Source: Cyclospora cayetanensis (lineage: Eukaryota; Apicomplexa; Conoidasida; Eucoccidiorida; Eimeriidae). From it: a DNA stretch of 64,000 nt. Shown one piece after another: positions 47,308 through 59,715 of the stretch. Below the pieces are notes generated by a model. It saw only the letters and a list, made by a program, of their open reading frames with translations. It searched no databases and was not told the DNA's origin. The translations under genes and the position numbers were made by a program. The DNA lies in the NCBI RefSeq assembly GCF_002999335.1, contig NW_020312117.1:1-64000 (forward strand). Reading direction: 5' to 3'. The first letter of the stretch is position 1, and the number at the start of each line of letters is the position of its first letter.

Positions 47308-49898
47308 ATGTATATTCTAGAGGGCGTATACTTTGGTGTGTTATTCCTTCCCCTTCCATTTCTGCTATTTTCCCTGTTCATTTGCTTTTATTACCCTCCC
47401 GTTGAGGAACCAAAGGAGCCTCCGCAAAAGCTGCGCCCTGCAGCTGCCTCGAGGCACTGCCCCACTGCGCGCCTCCTTTTTCCGTTGAGGATGCCGCAAA
47501 ATAATTTTAGTGATTCCAAAATCTCTGGAGGGCCTTCTCTGGACATTCGGTCCGGGGGCACTAAGCAGGGTCATGTGGTTCACGGGTCAGATAGCAGCAT
47601 AGTATGCGTTTCCGCGGGCGCCACACCCTTGCACATGTCTGCTGCTGCCGACGGACTGGAGATGAACTACCTTTCTTTCCACCATGAGGTGCCTCACAAC
47701 GAGGGTCATTCTCAGCCCGTCACAACGGCTCTTTCGGCAATTCACAGGGTATCCTCTTGTCCGGCCGTAGGAGCTGGAGATACTCACTATGGCCTGACTG
47801 CATCTCTAACGAGTGGCGGCACTAATCACGCACTGAAAGAACCCGTCTCTCAAAAGATGCATGGGCTCCTCCAGGGGGACCCAGAGGGGCTGCTGGCAGA
47901 AGAGGCCGCAGGAACTACGGAATGGACCAGCGACAGGCGCTATATGCCTTACCAGGAAACTGTAGTTACTCCCCTCAAAGCAACGCTCATGCGGGCCGTA
48001 GACATAGATATGGGGAATCCCGAGAATGCGAAACCTCACGTTTTAATTATCATTTTAGGGGGCACTATTTGCATGAACTACGCGTATAAAAATACGTGTC
48101 TGCGACCTTCCAGACTGGGGAGACGCCTCACAAGGTGCCCCGAACTCACGGATGAATCGTTGCCATATTTCGATATCTTAGAGTGGGATGATCTTGTGGA
48201 CAGCAGCGACATGGGGAAGGAGCAATACTGCACGCTCGCCAAACAAATCGAGACGTATTACAACGCTTATGACGGGTAGGAGCGAGGAGAAAAACGTTCA
48301 CAAATTCCCATACAGACCATCGCTTATCTGTGTATAGCATGTTTTCACTGGAACGTGAGCCCTTGAGACCTGTTATTTGTTTCCCGACCAGTGGTGCCGT
48401 GCGTGCCAAGATGCGGCATGTACCCCGTGTACCCCCCCCTTGCCGGGTTTCTGCACGCACGTCAGAGCGCCATCACGCGCCTTCTACTTCCCTTTCGTAC
48501 CTTTGTTCAGAAGGGTGTCTGGCGTAGCAGGGGCCTCGCTAAGAGTGCGCTAAATCTTGCCTTGTCTACGTTGCTATTTGTGGTGTCTAGCTTTGTAGTC
48601 CTGCATGGCACGGATACCATGGCGTACACGGCGGCTGTCCTCAGTTTCATGCTTGAGAATTTGGGGAAGTGTGTTGTTCTTACTGGCTCGATGCTTCCTA
48701 TGAGTGAGCTGACCTGCACTCACGAGCGTCATACTTAGCCCTGTCGAAGGTCCTTAGCTTTGCACAAGAGAGACGTCTGTGCTTTCCAAGGCACCCGTTG
48801 GCGGGCGCTCATCTGTCTCTATTTGCGTATCCCTAGACATACCCGTCGTTCATTCTGGCTGCCTATCTGCCAGTGTGTTCCATTCTTTGGCGTGTCCCTT
48901 CAGTGCACATATCTAGCGACGCGAAGAGGAATGTTGGCTTGAGTCTGATGGTTGCGGGATACTCTAGCCTTACGGAAGTGGTGGTTGTCTTCGGCTCGCA
49001 AGTGTTAAGGGGCACGCGCGTATCGAAAACCAATTGCGGAAGTATTGACGCATTTTCATCTCCAAACTTTCCGGCCATCGGGACCATTGGAGTGGATGTG
49101 GTGATCCATGACCGGCTGAGAGCGTATCCCCCTGCTGGCGAGTTCCGCGTGTTCACGGACCTATGCTGCAGTGTCTGTACGGTGAAGCTGTCGCCTTCTA
49201 TGCCGATTGAGGTCTTTGAGAGTGTCTTCAGCTTCCAGAGGCGTCCGTTTGCGGTTATCCTGGAGCTTTTTGGGGCAGGGACTGCCCCGAACAGTAAGCG
49301 CTTTTTGAATGCAATCCAGAGGGCCATCGATTCCGGAATTGCCGTTGTTGCCTCGAATCAGTGTCAAAAGGGGGCGACGAACTTGCTGATATATGAGAAC
49401 GGGGTCTGGATTTCTTCCTTGGGGGTTATATGTGCGAGAGACATGACGTTGGAGGCCATTACCGCCAAGCTATACTATCTAATGGGTGCGTAAACAATTC
49501 GTTTACGGGAAACTGCAGTCTCGTGCTTCTCTCCCCTCACCTGTCATTCCCGGCTCCTGGGCGGACAGTCACTACCGCACTCCGGAATGCACAATGAATT
49601 GTGCCACAGGCGTGATGCTGTAAAGCCCAAGTATCACGGGGTTAGGCTCTCCGGACCTTCTCCCCTGCTGTGCACATTACACAGATGCGGATTCTACGTA
49701 TGAGGCTGTGCTGGATTTGCAGGGAAAGGCATATCGGGTCGGCGTCTCAAAGAGCTCATGGAGGTGAGCATGCGAGGCGAGGTCACGGTCTCCCCCAACA
49801 AAGTGCAAGGGAACAATGCTGTTAACGAGGAGGAGCATACCGAAATTGCCAGGCAACTCATGTACGTCCGCATGCTGATACTACTGATGTTGGTGTGA
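47308..49898 (+). CDS. L-asparaginase, type I-like, with long N-terminal extension
   Basis: Hydrolyses L-asparagine to aspartate and ammonia. Four exons join in phase: 47308-48275, 48591-48703, 48904-49485 and 49723-49898, giving 612 residues from the first Met or about 551 from the Met at 47491. The catalytic core begins at [11 protein letters not shown], with the nucleophile Thr in GGTI. Exon 2 carries [10 protein letters not shown], the second catalytic Thr-Asp pair, then [10 protein letters not shown]. Exon 3 has [15 protein letters not shown] and DAFSSPNFP, the pattern of cytosolic type I enzymes (RGNRxxK, FDAFxSPN), and [10 protein letters not shown]. Exon 4 ends the domain ([15 protein letters not shown]). 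The first 240 or so residues match no part of the family. If translation starts at 47308, a hydrophobic stretch ([19 protein letters not shown]) would form a signal anchor; starting at 47491 would make the enzyme cytosolic. All catalytic residues I can check are present. Confidence 0.88.
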
Positions 49899-51561
49899 TT
49901 GTCAGCCCTGGTTTGTTAAGGGCTGGTTCTACGCCATGCGGCGAGTGTATGGGTTGGGGAGTGTTTCCGTTGCTCCACGTTCTGCACGATGTGACCCTTC
50001 CGCTGGATGACTGCGCAGGAAAAGCATTGGACACCCGGAGGATTTGAAAGAAGGAGAAACCGCTGCTACAGAGTAGCCGGTTCTTGTACAGACCACACCA
50101 GAAGATAACTGCGCTCATTTAGACTGGATAGCGTTTACTCTTTTTGCTAGTGTTCTTAAAAGAGATGGCGAAGTAGTAAGACGGCGACACAGAATTTATT
50201 TGAAGCAAAAGCTCTTTGGTGTGGCGAAGTTTGGATATACTGAAGCTGAGCAATATCATATAAGAAGGCATGTATGATGCTGGTTATGCATGATCCACCT
50301 GGATGCAGTTTTTCCCCACCCCGGATTTTGTCATCCCATGCGGCGATCAATAGGGTTCACTTCGCTGCAGCGCCTCTGGAGAGCCGCCAGTTAGGGGTTT
50401 TCCGAATGAATAGGGACTGACGGGTGGGAGGGGGGAAGTGCAATTGAGGTGCAGGTGGTAAAAGTTCACCCACACTTTTTGTGCCCGCGTTTGAAGTCCC
50501 CTAGAAGGTTGGCGCACAGGCTGCTATCGCAGTACCCGAAAATATTAGCTCCGCTGTGTGTTGTTATTCCTGATCGCTTTTTTGTTCTGCAAGCAGCTGT
50601 TCATAACGTGTTAAGTAAGCAGCAGATAGGCTCTCGCTGATGGCAGGTGCTGCCTTCATCTTGTTTTTATTTTTGTCTGCCCGTGGCGTGTAGTATTTGT
50701 AAGCCGATTGGAGTTTTTCTTTTGGGGCAGAACGGAAGGAGGCTTAAATGCTGCAGGGGGAGGTGAGAGCCTTTTCATGCAGGAGCGTTCTTTTGTCTCG
50801 ACAAGCGACAATTTGAGCATGCTTCTTCCCCTCTCCCTTTTCCTCTGAATTTGTGGGAACACTTAGCAAACATTTTTACGCCTCCATTGCCCGTGTGAAA
50901 CCACAGTGGGATCTTGGGAAGCCTCTAGTGTTTGTAAGATGTAAACGGAAGGAGGAGTGAACACGTAGATAGAATGTTTAACCGTCCGTCGTTGGTTGCT
51001 TTATGTGTTTCTTCCTCTGCACCGTTCTCTTTTGTTTTTGTTTAAGCGTATTCCAACACACGACCGTCGCAAAGACTGGAAAACACAAACCTGCGGGATT
51101 CTTGGCCTGCCTCCGTAGGGCAGCAGGGGGCGCGCGCAGGCATCGTAGGTTATAGAAGCAAATCGACACTTGAGTCTCACTGGTGAAGGAGTCGTGCACG
51201 GTGTAGAGGAGGGCCTAGTTTCCACTAAGTGTCGGGCAGGCGTATATAAGGAAGACAGGGTTGTAGTAGCAGGTGGCGTCGGGCTCCTAGTTTAGCAGGA
51301 CTAAGCCGCTCTAGATTTAGGTGAGGATGTATTATTGTGAGAAGTGGAAAGAGGCGAGAAAAGCTGGAAGAAAGAAAAATATGGAGAGTTCGTTTGCCCT
51401 TATTGTGGGCAGCTTGTTCTTCCACCTTTGGCAAGGGCTGGTGAGAGGTAGGGGCGGGGCTTGAGAGAGCGAGATCCGTAAAAAGGGATCTTGAAAGAAG
51501 ATACTAAAAATGCATGCCACTAGTTTGGATTTGCAGGGCTCACAACATTACTGGACCTCTC
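49899..51561. other. Intergenic between convergent genes
   Basis: 3' flanks of the asparaginase gene (+) and the membrane-protein gene (-). Frames at 50449-50640 (+) and 50978-51434 (-) are short and overlap one another without motifs. No gene or RNA is supported. Confidence 0.5.
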
Positions 51562-54498
51562 TCAGTCCGAGACTGAATCCTCCTGCCTCTCTAACTCCAC
51601 CTCTGGCTGCTTCTCTGCTTCCGTAGTAGCGGTGCCCAAGACTGTCGTGCAATCCTCGTCTGCCCCGGTGCCCTCGTTTCCCTCCCGATACACTGCCTTC
51701 CCCTCTCTCCCCGTAGATTTATTCCACTCGTGTCTGTTATCTGTGGGGGCCCTCTCCTCCTCCTTTCCGATGGAGTCCCTGCGGACTCTAGCGCTGTTAA
51801 AAAAGGGCTTCACTCGCAGGTCTTCTAGCTCGTAATAGGGGCCCCCAAAGCCGCCAGGACAGCTTTCTGTCTCTGGAGAGAGGGTGAAGGGCTCCAACGC
51901 TAGGCATTGGGAGCGCAAGCGACTGCGGGGAGGCACTGACGGGGCCTGTGTAGCAGCAACAAGCAGCAAAGAGCGGAGCCAGGCCGCGGCAGGATTGCAA
52001 CTGTGAACGGAGGAGGGGGAGGCAGAACACGTGGAAGACCAAGCAGGGGTTAAAACATGACAACCAAGGCTTCTAGTGCACAGCTGCCTGCTAGCGGAGC
52101 GTTGTTGCTCAGTTTTGCTCTGTGCACTTGGAACCTTGCATCCCAACACATTCTTTGTACCTGCAGGGCCATTTGGTGCGGCGTCGGGTAAGGCCCACAA
52201 GAGTCACTGGTCAGCAAGCGCTGATGAAGATCTCTCTCATCAGGGCATCCTGCTACAGCGATGGATGTCGCGGTGTGGAAGTCGTGAAGGTCGCTGCTGG
52301 TGGTCAAGTTGGCCTTTTCAAAATCTTTCCGAGGGGCCTCTAGGAATTCCACCAGGTCCTCGACCACGGACTCTTCCCAAGTGCGGGATACCTGCAGACA
52401 AGCCACCAGAGAAGAATCGGGCTATTTCCTGCAAGGTTACCGTCGGAAAGCGTGGAAGCGGCCTTACTCCGCCTTGAGTGAGTGCTGAAGGGGGCAGCCG
52501 AGGGGCGAATGAAGAGACCGCGAAAAGAACACAATTTAATGCGCATCCCTCGCGGGAATTTCTGGGTGGAGGGCTTGGTATTTAGGCTAGCGGGACTTAG
52601 AAACCGTAGAAAAAATACGGCGTCCAGTGGAGCGTGAAGGCATTTAGCAGAAAAATCAACCGGCGGAACAGGGTGGGGCAGGACCGACAGGGGTAGCTTT
52701 TAGGGGTGGGCACTGACAGGTGGGCACTTGGGGAAGTGGGAGGCAGCCGAAAACAGGGACACAAGCCTTTGAGCGCGCGCTCCCGTAAGAAAACGCTAAG
52801 AGGGGAAAAGCCCCAAGGCAGCAGGCGCGGAAAGGATAACACACATTTAAGAGCGGCCTGAGGCCGAGGAGGAGATTTTTTTTAAAAAAAAAATGTCCAT
52901 GGTATGAGTGAGAAGGACGCACCATGCGGCTGCAGAATTGAACAACTGCTTCGTGTACGCGGCTGTACATGCACTTGGTAAAGCAGCTTTCAGCGCATCT
53001 GCTGGTTAGCACTGAAAGATAAAGGACGGCCGAAAGATTTATAAGGAGGCTTCCAGCAATGAACCAAAACCCTTCGTCATTGAGTACCGTTTCCATGTCG
53101 AGGGGAGGTGGTCCTATGGCGACGTTATCAACGGTGTCGCCTCCAGCTCCTGGAGCCTCTGTTACTGCGCTGTTGGAGTCTTCGGCAATTCTGCCCGATG
53201 CCCCGTAAATCGCTAGCAATTGCGCCAAGTTGCAGCATAAGGTAAAGAGCCAAGGGACGAAGTAGAGGAAAAGCAGGAGAAAGAATCGAGGGCAAGCAAG
53301 GCTGGCATTCACATCTCGGATTATGGCGAACGGCCCCTGCGCTGCGGGATCCACGAGCGCCCTTCTGGCTTTAAGTAGCGAATGAAGTCGCCGGTGGGCT
53401 CTTTTGATGACGGCAATAGAAAAATCTACTGAGGGCACGAAAGCTGCCCGAAGCCGATCTACAAAGCGGTAAAAGTCACAATCGATGGATTCGCAAACAT
53501 CAAGACGTAGGTCCTCTTCGGCTGCAAGAACCACTGCCGTGGACATCTGTGCCGCAAGCAAAGCGCATTGAGCAGCGGCCACAGAGCGTTTTAGCTCCGC
53601 AAGCGACCCTCCAGCATACACCCGAAGTTAGAGCACACGCACTATTTGGCAATATGGCGGCAGCAGACGGATCGGAATTCAAAGAGCAGAAGGGAGGAAA
53701 AGCCTATCAGTTGCGACTGCCGCTCAGCCCACAGTTTCAGGCTGAAATCAAGAGGCATACACACATGTATATATATACATATATGAGTGTAAGGCTCTCT
53801 GACCAAGGATATAAGGCTGCAAATCCGGAACGCAGCATAAAGGAACGCTGTGGAAATTACAGCACACATGGCCAAGATGGCCAGCGGAAAGAATCGACGA
53901 AAATCGGAGATGGTCTCAAGCGACAGGATCTGCATCATCCCATCCTTGGGTAAAATCTGCATACGCAGTCGCCCAGCAGGAAAGAAGCCTTTGCTACACC
54001 GCGAAACCCCAGGACGTTTAATCACCCTAGCATGTCAAAGTCAGTTGACACCACAAATGGATTTTGAGGCATTCGCAGCAGGCCCCTGGTCAGCTCGTCG
54101 CACTGCTGCACCCGCCCATCCTCCTTAGTTTTTCCGTCCCTTAGCCCCTCACTGCGAGCTGGCCGGGGTACCTGCTCAAGTTCAAAGACTTTAAAGTGCA
54201 CACAAAAGAGTGCAGCACCATAGAAGCACAACCAAAGCAATAGAGAGCTTCCCGTCATGCCGGTGCTGGTGCTGCAACAGCAGAAGGACAGAGACTGCCT
54301 TAGGGCCTTGGTTCTCGCTGCTTCCACTACTGCTTCAGGGTCGAGGGCAACGACAGGAAGCGAAGCTTTCGAAAGGCCCTTGATAAGGCGGACTTGCTGC
54401 AGCAGCTTCTCTCGCTGCTGCTGCCTGAGAAGCAGCTCTTCATCTCCAGAGCACGGCAAACAGCAAGAGCCAGAGGAAGGACACAAGCAGCACGCCAT
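51562..54498 (-). CDS. Multi-pass membrane protein, function unknown
   Basis: Several minus-strand exons appear to form one gene; borders are approximate. Exon A (54498 to about 54030) starts MACCLCPSSGSCCLPC, a Cys-rich N terminus that could be palmitoylated, then a coiled-coil-like stretch (ELLLRQQQREKLLQQV) and a hydrophobic helix (SSLLLWLCFYGAALFCVHF). Exon B (about 53970-53800) has a second helix (FFPLAILAMCAVISTAFLYA). Exon C (about 53610-52960) is helical, with two more helices (FFLLLFLYFVPWLFTLCC and FWFIAGSLLINLSAVLYL). Exon D (about 52395-52165) begins after CTGCAG, codes an acidic soluble part (EESVVEDLVEFLEAP) and ends CAG before GTACAAAG. Exon E (about 51945-51562) is a hydrophilic, Glu-rich tail ending EDSVSD. 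Four membrane helices with both ends cytosolic is the simplest topology. I recognise no family. Confidence 0.6.
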
Positions 54499-56009
54499 CT
54501 TCGCATACGCCTGCCACTCTCTTCCCCTTTACGCTGTCTATTTCTTCGATTTGTTCTGCCGCTAGGTACACGTGTATATCCCTGGCCTTGCTAGCAGGTG
54601 CCACGGTGGAAGAGAACGTAAGTAAAGTAGGATTTCTCGCCTGCCTTCCTCTAGAGGGAAAGGGGTGCAAAACTCGTTTTCTTTGTCCCCGCTATTCTTC
54701 AGTTCCGTTGATATGCTGATATTGTCAACGAAACCGAAAGGCGTAGTGTCTAGGCAGTAACATGTAGGGCCTCTTGAGGCTTGGGGGCTCCTGCGACGGG
54801 CATCCTTCCTAGGGTCCGAACCCTTAGGTACCAGTCGCACCAATAACGGAGGTTTGCGTTAAAGCCTCCACGCGCAGTCCGCCCCTCTCTGAGAGCACTA
54901 AGGGGGGCCAGAAATGAGGATCACAATTTGAAGAACTCGCTCGTACTGGGTGTGAGGTTGCAAGAGTTGCCGCTTGGGCTGTCGGAACACAGAAGCCGAA
55001 AAATGACGGGGCCAAATGCTGCGTGGAAATTTAACTGGCAGCTAATGGAATCTGGCGTCCAGACGCCAGAAAAAAGCTCTCAGATAATGCCAACGCAGCC
55101 GCCAAGCGGCTTGGCACGAGTGGGTGGGCCCCGTGCCTGCGGGTCAGGCCGAAGCGGAAGACGTTGGCTGTAGTAACCTCTTAAGGCATTAGGGGTGATA
55201 TTTGCCTTCCTAATCTGGCCGTGTATACTGATAGACGGCCTCGGAATGTCACATGCGCAAATGGGGCCTCTGGGCGGAACCGAGTAGCCACGCCGCTAGT
55301 CGGCGGTGGTGGCGAAGGGCCGATACAACACGGAAAGGCATGAAAGGAAAAAGTTCATGGCATATATATTCCGTTCACTGCCAGCGATATTTACAATTAA
55401 TTGCATTGATAGGCTTAACTGAATACCTTTCCGCCTTCGCTTGCCGCTATTCCGGAGCCTGCTGATCCGCTGCCGACGCTCTGTCTTCGCGTCGGGTGTC
55501 CATCGAGAAGAGCATCACTGAAGAGTTGGAGGAACTTAGACATTGATAGCTTTTACAGAGAATGCCTTCGTTTAGTTTTATACAGATTTTGCTTTTTTGC
55601 AGCTTATTTCAGTGCCTGCTGCTGTAATCGCGTGTCGATTGGCATCGACAAGGCCTCCGAAGCCGAGACTCATACTGCTGCTCATTAGCGCGTGACATTA
55701 AATAGCAAATGGCATTCTAGAAATAGCAAGCTTCCTGCAAGGAGCACAGTTGGAGAATTCACGAGTCATAGTTAGCAATTATAGCGCTCCGTCTAAAATA
55801 TCCGCCAGGAGGCACTGTATACACAAAGACGCAATGCAAATTTAAGTGGAAGTTATTGATATTTTTCAAGGAAGCTCACTTCTTCTCGAGCCCCCGCTTC
55901 TCAAAACTCCCACTTAATGGGAGAGGTAGTAACAGCCCGCATGGTCACACCCTTCTAGATACCCCGAAAGATTTTACTGTAGCAGGTTAAGCTACACTTG
56001 AGCACATTC
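54499..56009. other. Intergenic, 5' flank of the membrane-protein gene
   Basis: Minus frames at 54562-54843 (containing TPFGFVDNISISTELKN) and 54824-55015 could be upstream exons of the membrane-protein gene, but I find no phase-consistent joins. The part from 55.2 to 56.0 kb is AT-richer and without a gene. Confidence 0.4.
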
Positions 56010-56190
56010 TACTACCGTATTTATATTCAGCTGACGCTTAGGAAAGAATTGAATAAGTTGCTTGCCAATTTGTAAACCTTATCTATTTTTGGGCACTAGT
56101 AGCTTGATCCAAAAAGTCGCAATGCTTTGTGCGTGCGCGCTAGATGCTACGTGAAATTAGCAGTGAATGCCGTGAAGTGCTTCGAGAGCG
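56010..56190 (+). repeat. LTR-like repeat (5' side of copy 2)
   Basis: Contains AGCTTGATCC, CGCAATG and GATGCTACGTGAAATTAGCAG, which match in order the reverse complement of the repeat at 40.67-40.80 kb and the repeat at 61.60-61.70 kb. Its outer boundary is not visible because the copies have diverged. Confidence 0.6.
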
Positions 56191-57343
56191 CAGCTGCGCG
56201 CACCTTAGCAGGCCCTGTCTATTCATGTCTGGGAACTCTGACGGTCTCGAGAAGTGAAAGGAGAGCCCTCTTCAAAAAGACTTCCTAAAAATCCTTCAAG
56301 GTTGTATTGAGTCTTGAATTGGGTGTTGCGCAACAATGACCTCAGGTGAAGCGCTACACTTGGCAGCACGGCAGCATCACAGTTTGACGCAGCTGTTTCC
56401 CGTGTATTGACTGGCTGTGGATACACTGGGATTGCAGGCCTCCCTACAGTGGTTGTCTGGCTTCGATACGCTTATTTGGCATAAAACTTTTGATTCTTTC
56501 GGGTAAGCGCCTGAAGAGAAGCCCTCTAGTGTTTTATGGTGATGGTAGCCCAAAGCCTGTTAAGGTGACAGAATCCAAACTGCTAGCTGATGTAATCGTA
56601 GGTCTCACAGATGGTAGGGGCATTATTCGTCACCTGATAGAACGAGGTTTTTAAGCTCCCATGATACAATGCGGGCCATGGACGTGCGACAGACCTACGG
56701 ATGGGCAACTACTCGACGACTTCATCAGCTGGTACAAGATAGACCTTGCTTTGTATTTATTTAATAGAAAGCAACTATCTCTTGACAAAGCAGGTTTATC
56801 GTTAGCAAAGCACTTCAGCAATGGCTAGATATTCATGTAGGGGAGGTCGTCTGTCTGTGGAACTACTACAGCTCACGCCTTCATATGAGCCCTAAATCAT
56901 CGATTTATCCCCAGATCAGCACGCCACAAAACACTGAAAATTTGTCAAAGTGGAACAGATAAGTCTTTCGATATGTCGGTATACCAAGATATATGAATCA
57001 CCGGCCGTAATTGCCGTAAAGTAGATGAGGGCTGCTATATCAGTGGGCTGTCCTAGGTCTCCCCAGAGTGTATATCAAGTGGCCACAGAATTGGTAGTCT
57101 CACAGCTCTTAGGCAACAGACCGGTGGAGCGTCCCCAAACAATAGAGCCCCCGAAGTATCAAGAGCAAAGAAGCACAACTCCTGCATCTTCGGTTTAGAA
57201 GGAAGGGCCGAACAGAGAGCTAGGGCTTATGCATATCGAGCCTGTGTTGGCTGATCATCGCCTACTATTTGAAGTGACCTAGGAGAAACCTCAGGGGGAA
57301 CCCGCGCTCCTCAGCAGCCCGAAAGCTCCCTTACTAGTCCAGT

Positions 57344-57385
57344 TGCTTCTATTGTGGAAAATCGGATCATACATTCCGGAACTAC
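57344..57385 (+). pseudogene. Gag zinc-knuckle remnant, copy 2
   Basis: The frame reads CFYCGKSDHTFRNY, a CCHC knuckle with spacing C-x2-C-x4-H-x4, in which the last Cys is Tyr. The frame hits a stop about 25 codons later. Such knuckles bind the RNA genome in gag proteins. Confidence 0.75.
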
Positions 57386-57760
57386 ACGCGCGCGTTAAAA
57401 GCATATAAACTTGAACAACGGGGGAAAGCCCAGCGGAAGTTGGCTGCTTGACACTCAAAGAGAAAGCATAGGGGAAACGGGGAGAGTTCCCTGCCCGCAC
57501 AGGTTGCAGCGCAGTGGAGGGGACTACAGAGGATCGAGTTGCGGTTAGAAACCCACCAAGGGTTGATTCTGCTTTCAAAGTAAGATAACAAAAATGATCA
57601 AGAGACTTTACAGCTCCTGGGCAGCGGATGTGATGCCGATCTGTTGTCCAAGGAGACGGCACACAAAGACAATCTGCCTATTCACTCATTAACGCAGTCC
57701 CACAAAACTCAGGTTTGCTGACCGATTCTAGGAGGCAAGGATTCGCAAAGGTATCGGAAT

Positions 57761-58200
57761 TTATCGCTTCTTTAATAGGAAGTGAGTCATATTAAAATGG
57801 TCTGTAACTTCTGTGCTGGACCAATGCACCAGGACGTAATTTCTAGTAATGACATGGGTGACCCAACGGGGGGCGCACATGTTGCTACAGCTGCGCGCTG
57901 TGAAGGGTGGTGTCCCAGGTGTCTGAAAAATCAAACAAGACTCTGATACTCTCACCAACGCTTATCAATCTATGCTGGGAGGGGAGGATTTGGCTCTCAA
58001 TTAGGAAGGACCGCGTCCTGGTGCGGGCGGCTCAGCAGCGCAGTAGGAGTAGGCGTTCCTGTACATGCATCCCGTCTTAATGGCTATGCAACTAATTCTT
58101 TATTAGGTTTCGACTACTTTCTCAGCCGTGGGACTTCAGGAATGGGCAAACAGCAAGCGGGAGTTCGCAGATGCACTGAATAATCTCGTCTCAGCAGGCT
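57761..58200 (+). pseudogene. Gag-pol junction segment, copy 2
   Basis: The + frame reads MVCNFCAGPMHQDVIS, then MGDPTGGAHVAT and RCEGWCPRC, with paired Cys and His that suggest a second zinc site. The whole stretch has a close inverted match at 44.26-43.79 kb, including about 40 bp around GGCAAACAGCAAGCGGGAGT that look identical. Because the other strand is also open, both copies give misleading ORFs. Confidence 0.6.
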
Positions 58201-58417
58201 GACCAACTGGTGGTTGTCTAGCGCACCTTATTGAGCAAACTTGCGGATAATCTCCAAGCTATGTTTCAAGATATCAGAAGCCCACAAATCGTGAAAAGGA
58301 GCTTGAGCTGCAGGAGATTTTTTGTGGAAAAGAGAATGTGAGGCATCGGCTAACGCCCTTGGCTATGACCTAGTTTTGGTGCCGTAGAAAGACGGAAGGT
58401 GCCGCATCTGTCTTGCC

Positions 58418-58900
58418 TTGAGTCAACTGAACAAGATTACTGTGAAGCAGAGGATCCTTATACCTTATATTGGCAATGTGCTTGACGAATTACATGGATC
58501 AACACTTTCGACATTTGACTTCAATGATGCTTCCCTAGATATACCCACTCACCCTGATGACATCCACGAAATGGCTTTTCCGTCGCACGCGCTAATTCCA
58601 GTACATCTGCATGCTGTTTGAAATTGTCAATGGCCTAGCTGAACTGCAAATTCAAGCTAATCTTGGTTCTATGAACCATTAAGGAGGGGTGGATGGATGT
58701 CTACATAAACGTCTTAGTATATAGTTGCAACGTTCGACAGCACCTCAAGCAGCTACAGTCTGCTCTTCAGCTGTTGTTAGACAAGCAATGGTGGGTACAG
58801 GCAGGCAAGTGCTCCTTGTTCGTGAGAACAAGTGTGCTTATAAGATTGCAAATTTCAGCTGCAGGAGTTAAATCAGATATGGAAAGAGGCGCAGCAAACA
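58418..58900 (+). pseudogene. Reverse transcriptase remnant, copy 2
   Basis: The fingers/palm segment reads LNKITVKQRILIPYIGN, then LDELHGSTLSTFDFNDASL and HPDDIHEMAF, a clear match to the gypsy pattern YRxLNKxTIKxRxPIPxIDDLLDxL, then FSKIDLxxGYHQI, then PEDIxKTAF. A stop at 58619-58621 and a shift separate it from the thumb (58693 on: VLVYSCNVRQHLKQLQ). The YxDD box is replaced by VYINV, one codon shorter, so both catalytic Asp residues are gone. Confidence 0.85.
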
Positions 58901-59244
58901 AGGCGTGGCTTTTACCTTTGCACATTCGCAAGGACATTGAAACGCCTTTCAGGCGTGCATCTTATAGCCGAGATTACATTCCTGGATTTGATGGGATCGC
59001 TGCTTCTTTAATTGATATATTAAGAAAATACTGTCTGTAGATAAGCCAGAGGGGGCAGATGCCGCAGCAAGGGGGGTTATTGGCCAACTTACCACTACTC
59101 TGGCACCCCCGTGCTGCCCAATAAGCGCCATTGCTTCCTAACGACCAGTGTTAGCGACTTGAAAAGGGGTGCTATTCTTTTCAACAAGATACAGGCTCTC
59201 CAAAACATTAAATTGTTGCTTGCTATTCTCATCACTCCTCCAAA

Positions 59245-59420
59245 ACCGAGCAGCGGCATCCGGTACAGGAAAAGGAGCTCTATGCGGTGTGGTGGGGCGT
59301 TTATGAAGTGCCGGGACTACTTACATGAAGACAATTTCAGTGTACAGACCAAACATCAGGCCTTTATGTGCCTTTTAAAGATCTCAAAACTCGTGTTTTT
59401 CTGGCTTGGGCGCCTCATGC
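59245..59420 (+). pseudogene. RNase H remnant, copy 2
   Basis: A + frame reads PVQEKELYAVWWGVYEVPG, stops, then QFQCTDQTSGLYV. This matches the EKELxAIVxAL and VxTDHxSL segments of gypsy RNase H. Confidence 0.7.
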
Positions 59421-59715
59421 AGCACTACCCTAAAGTAAAAAATACCTAAGGACACCACCAATGCGGTCTCCGGCGAGAAGACTCTTGCAAGGCCGCAGAG
59501 ATTCGCTAGTGTGTAGCGCAACTGCTCTATTTGTGGCGCTTCACAGGTTTCCTTATAATTGCCTGAGTCTTCTACTATTGGAAGCCATGTACCTGCTACC
59601 ATTGTTAAAACACTGAACGGCAAAAGGGTGAAGCACTCGTACTTTAAGGATGGCCTGCGGTTGCTGAAGAAACAGCGGGGCCTATCCAGCTTGTACACTC
59701 CAGCTTCACTACGCA

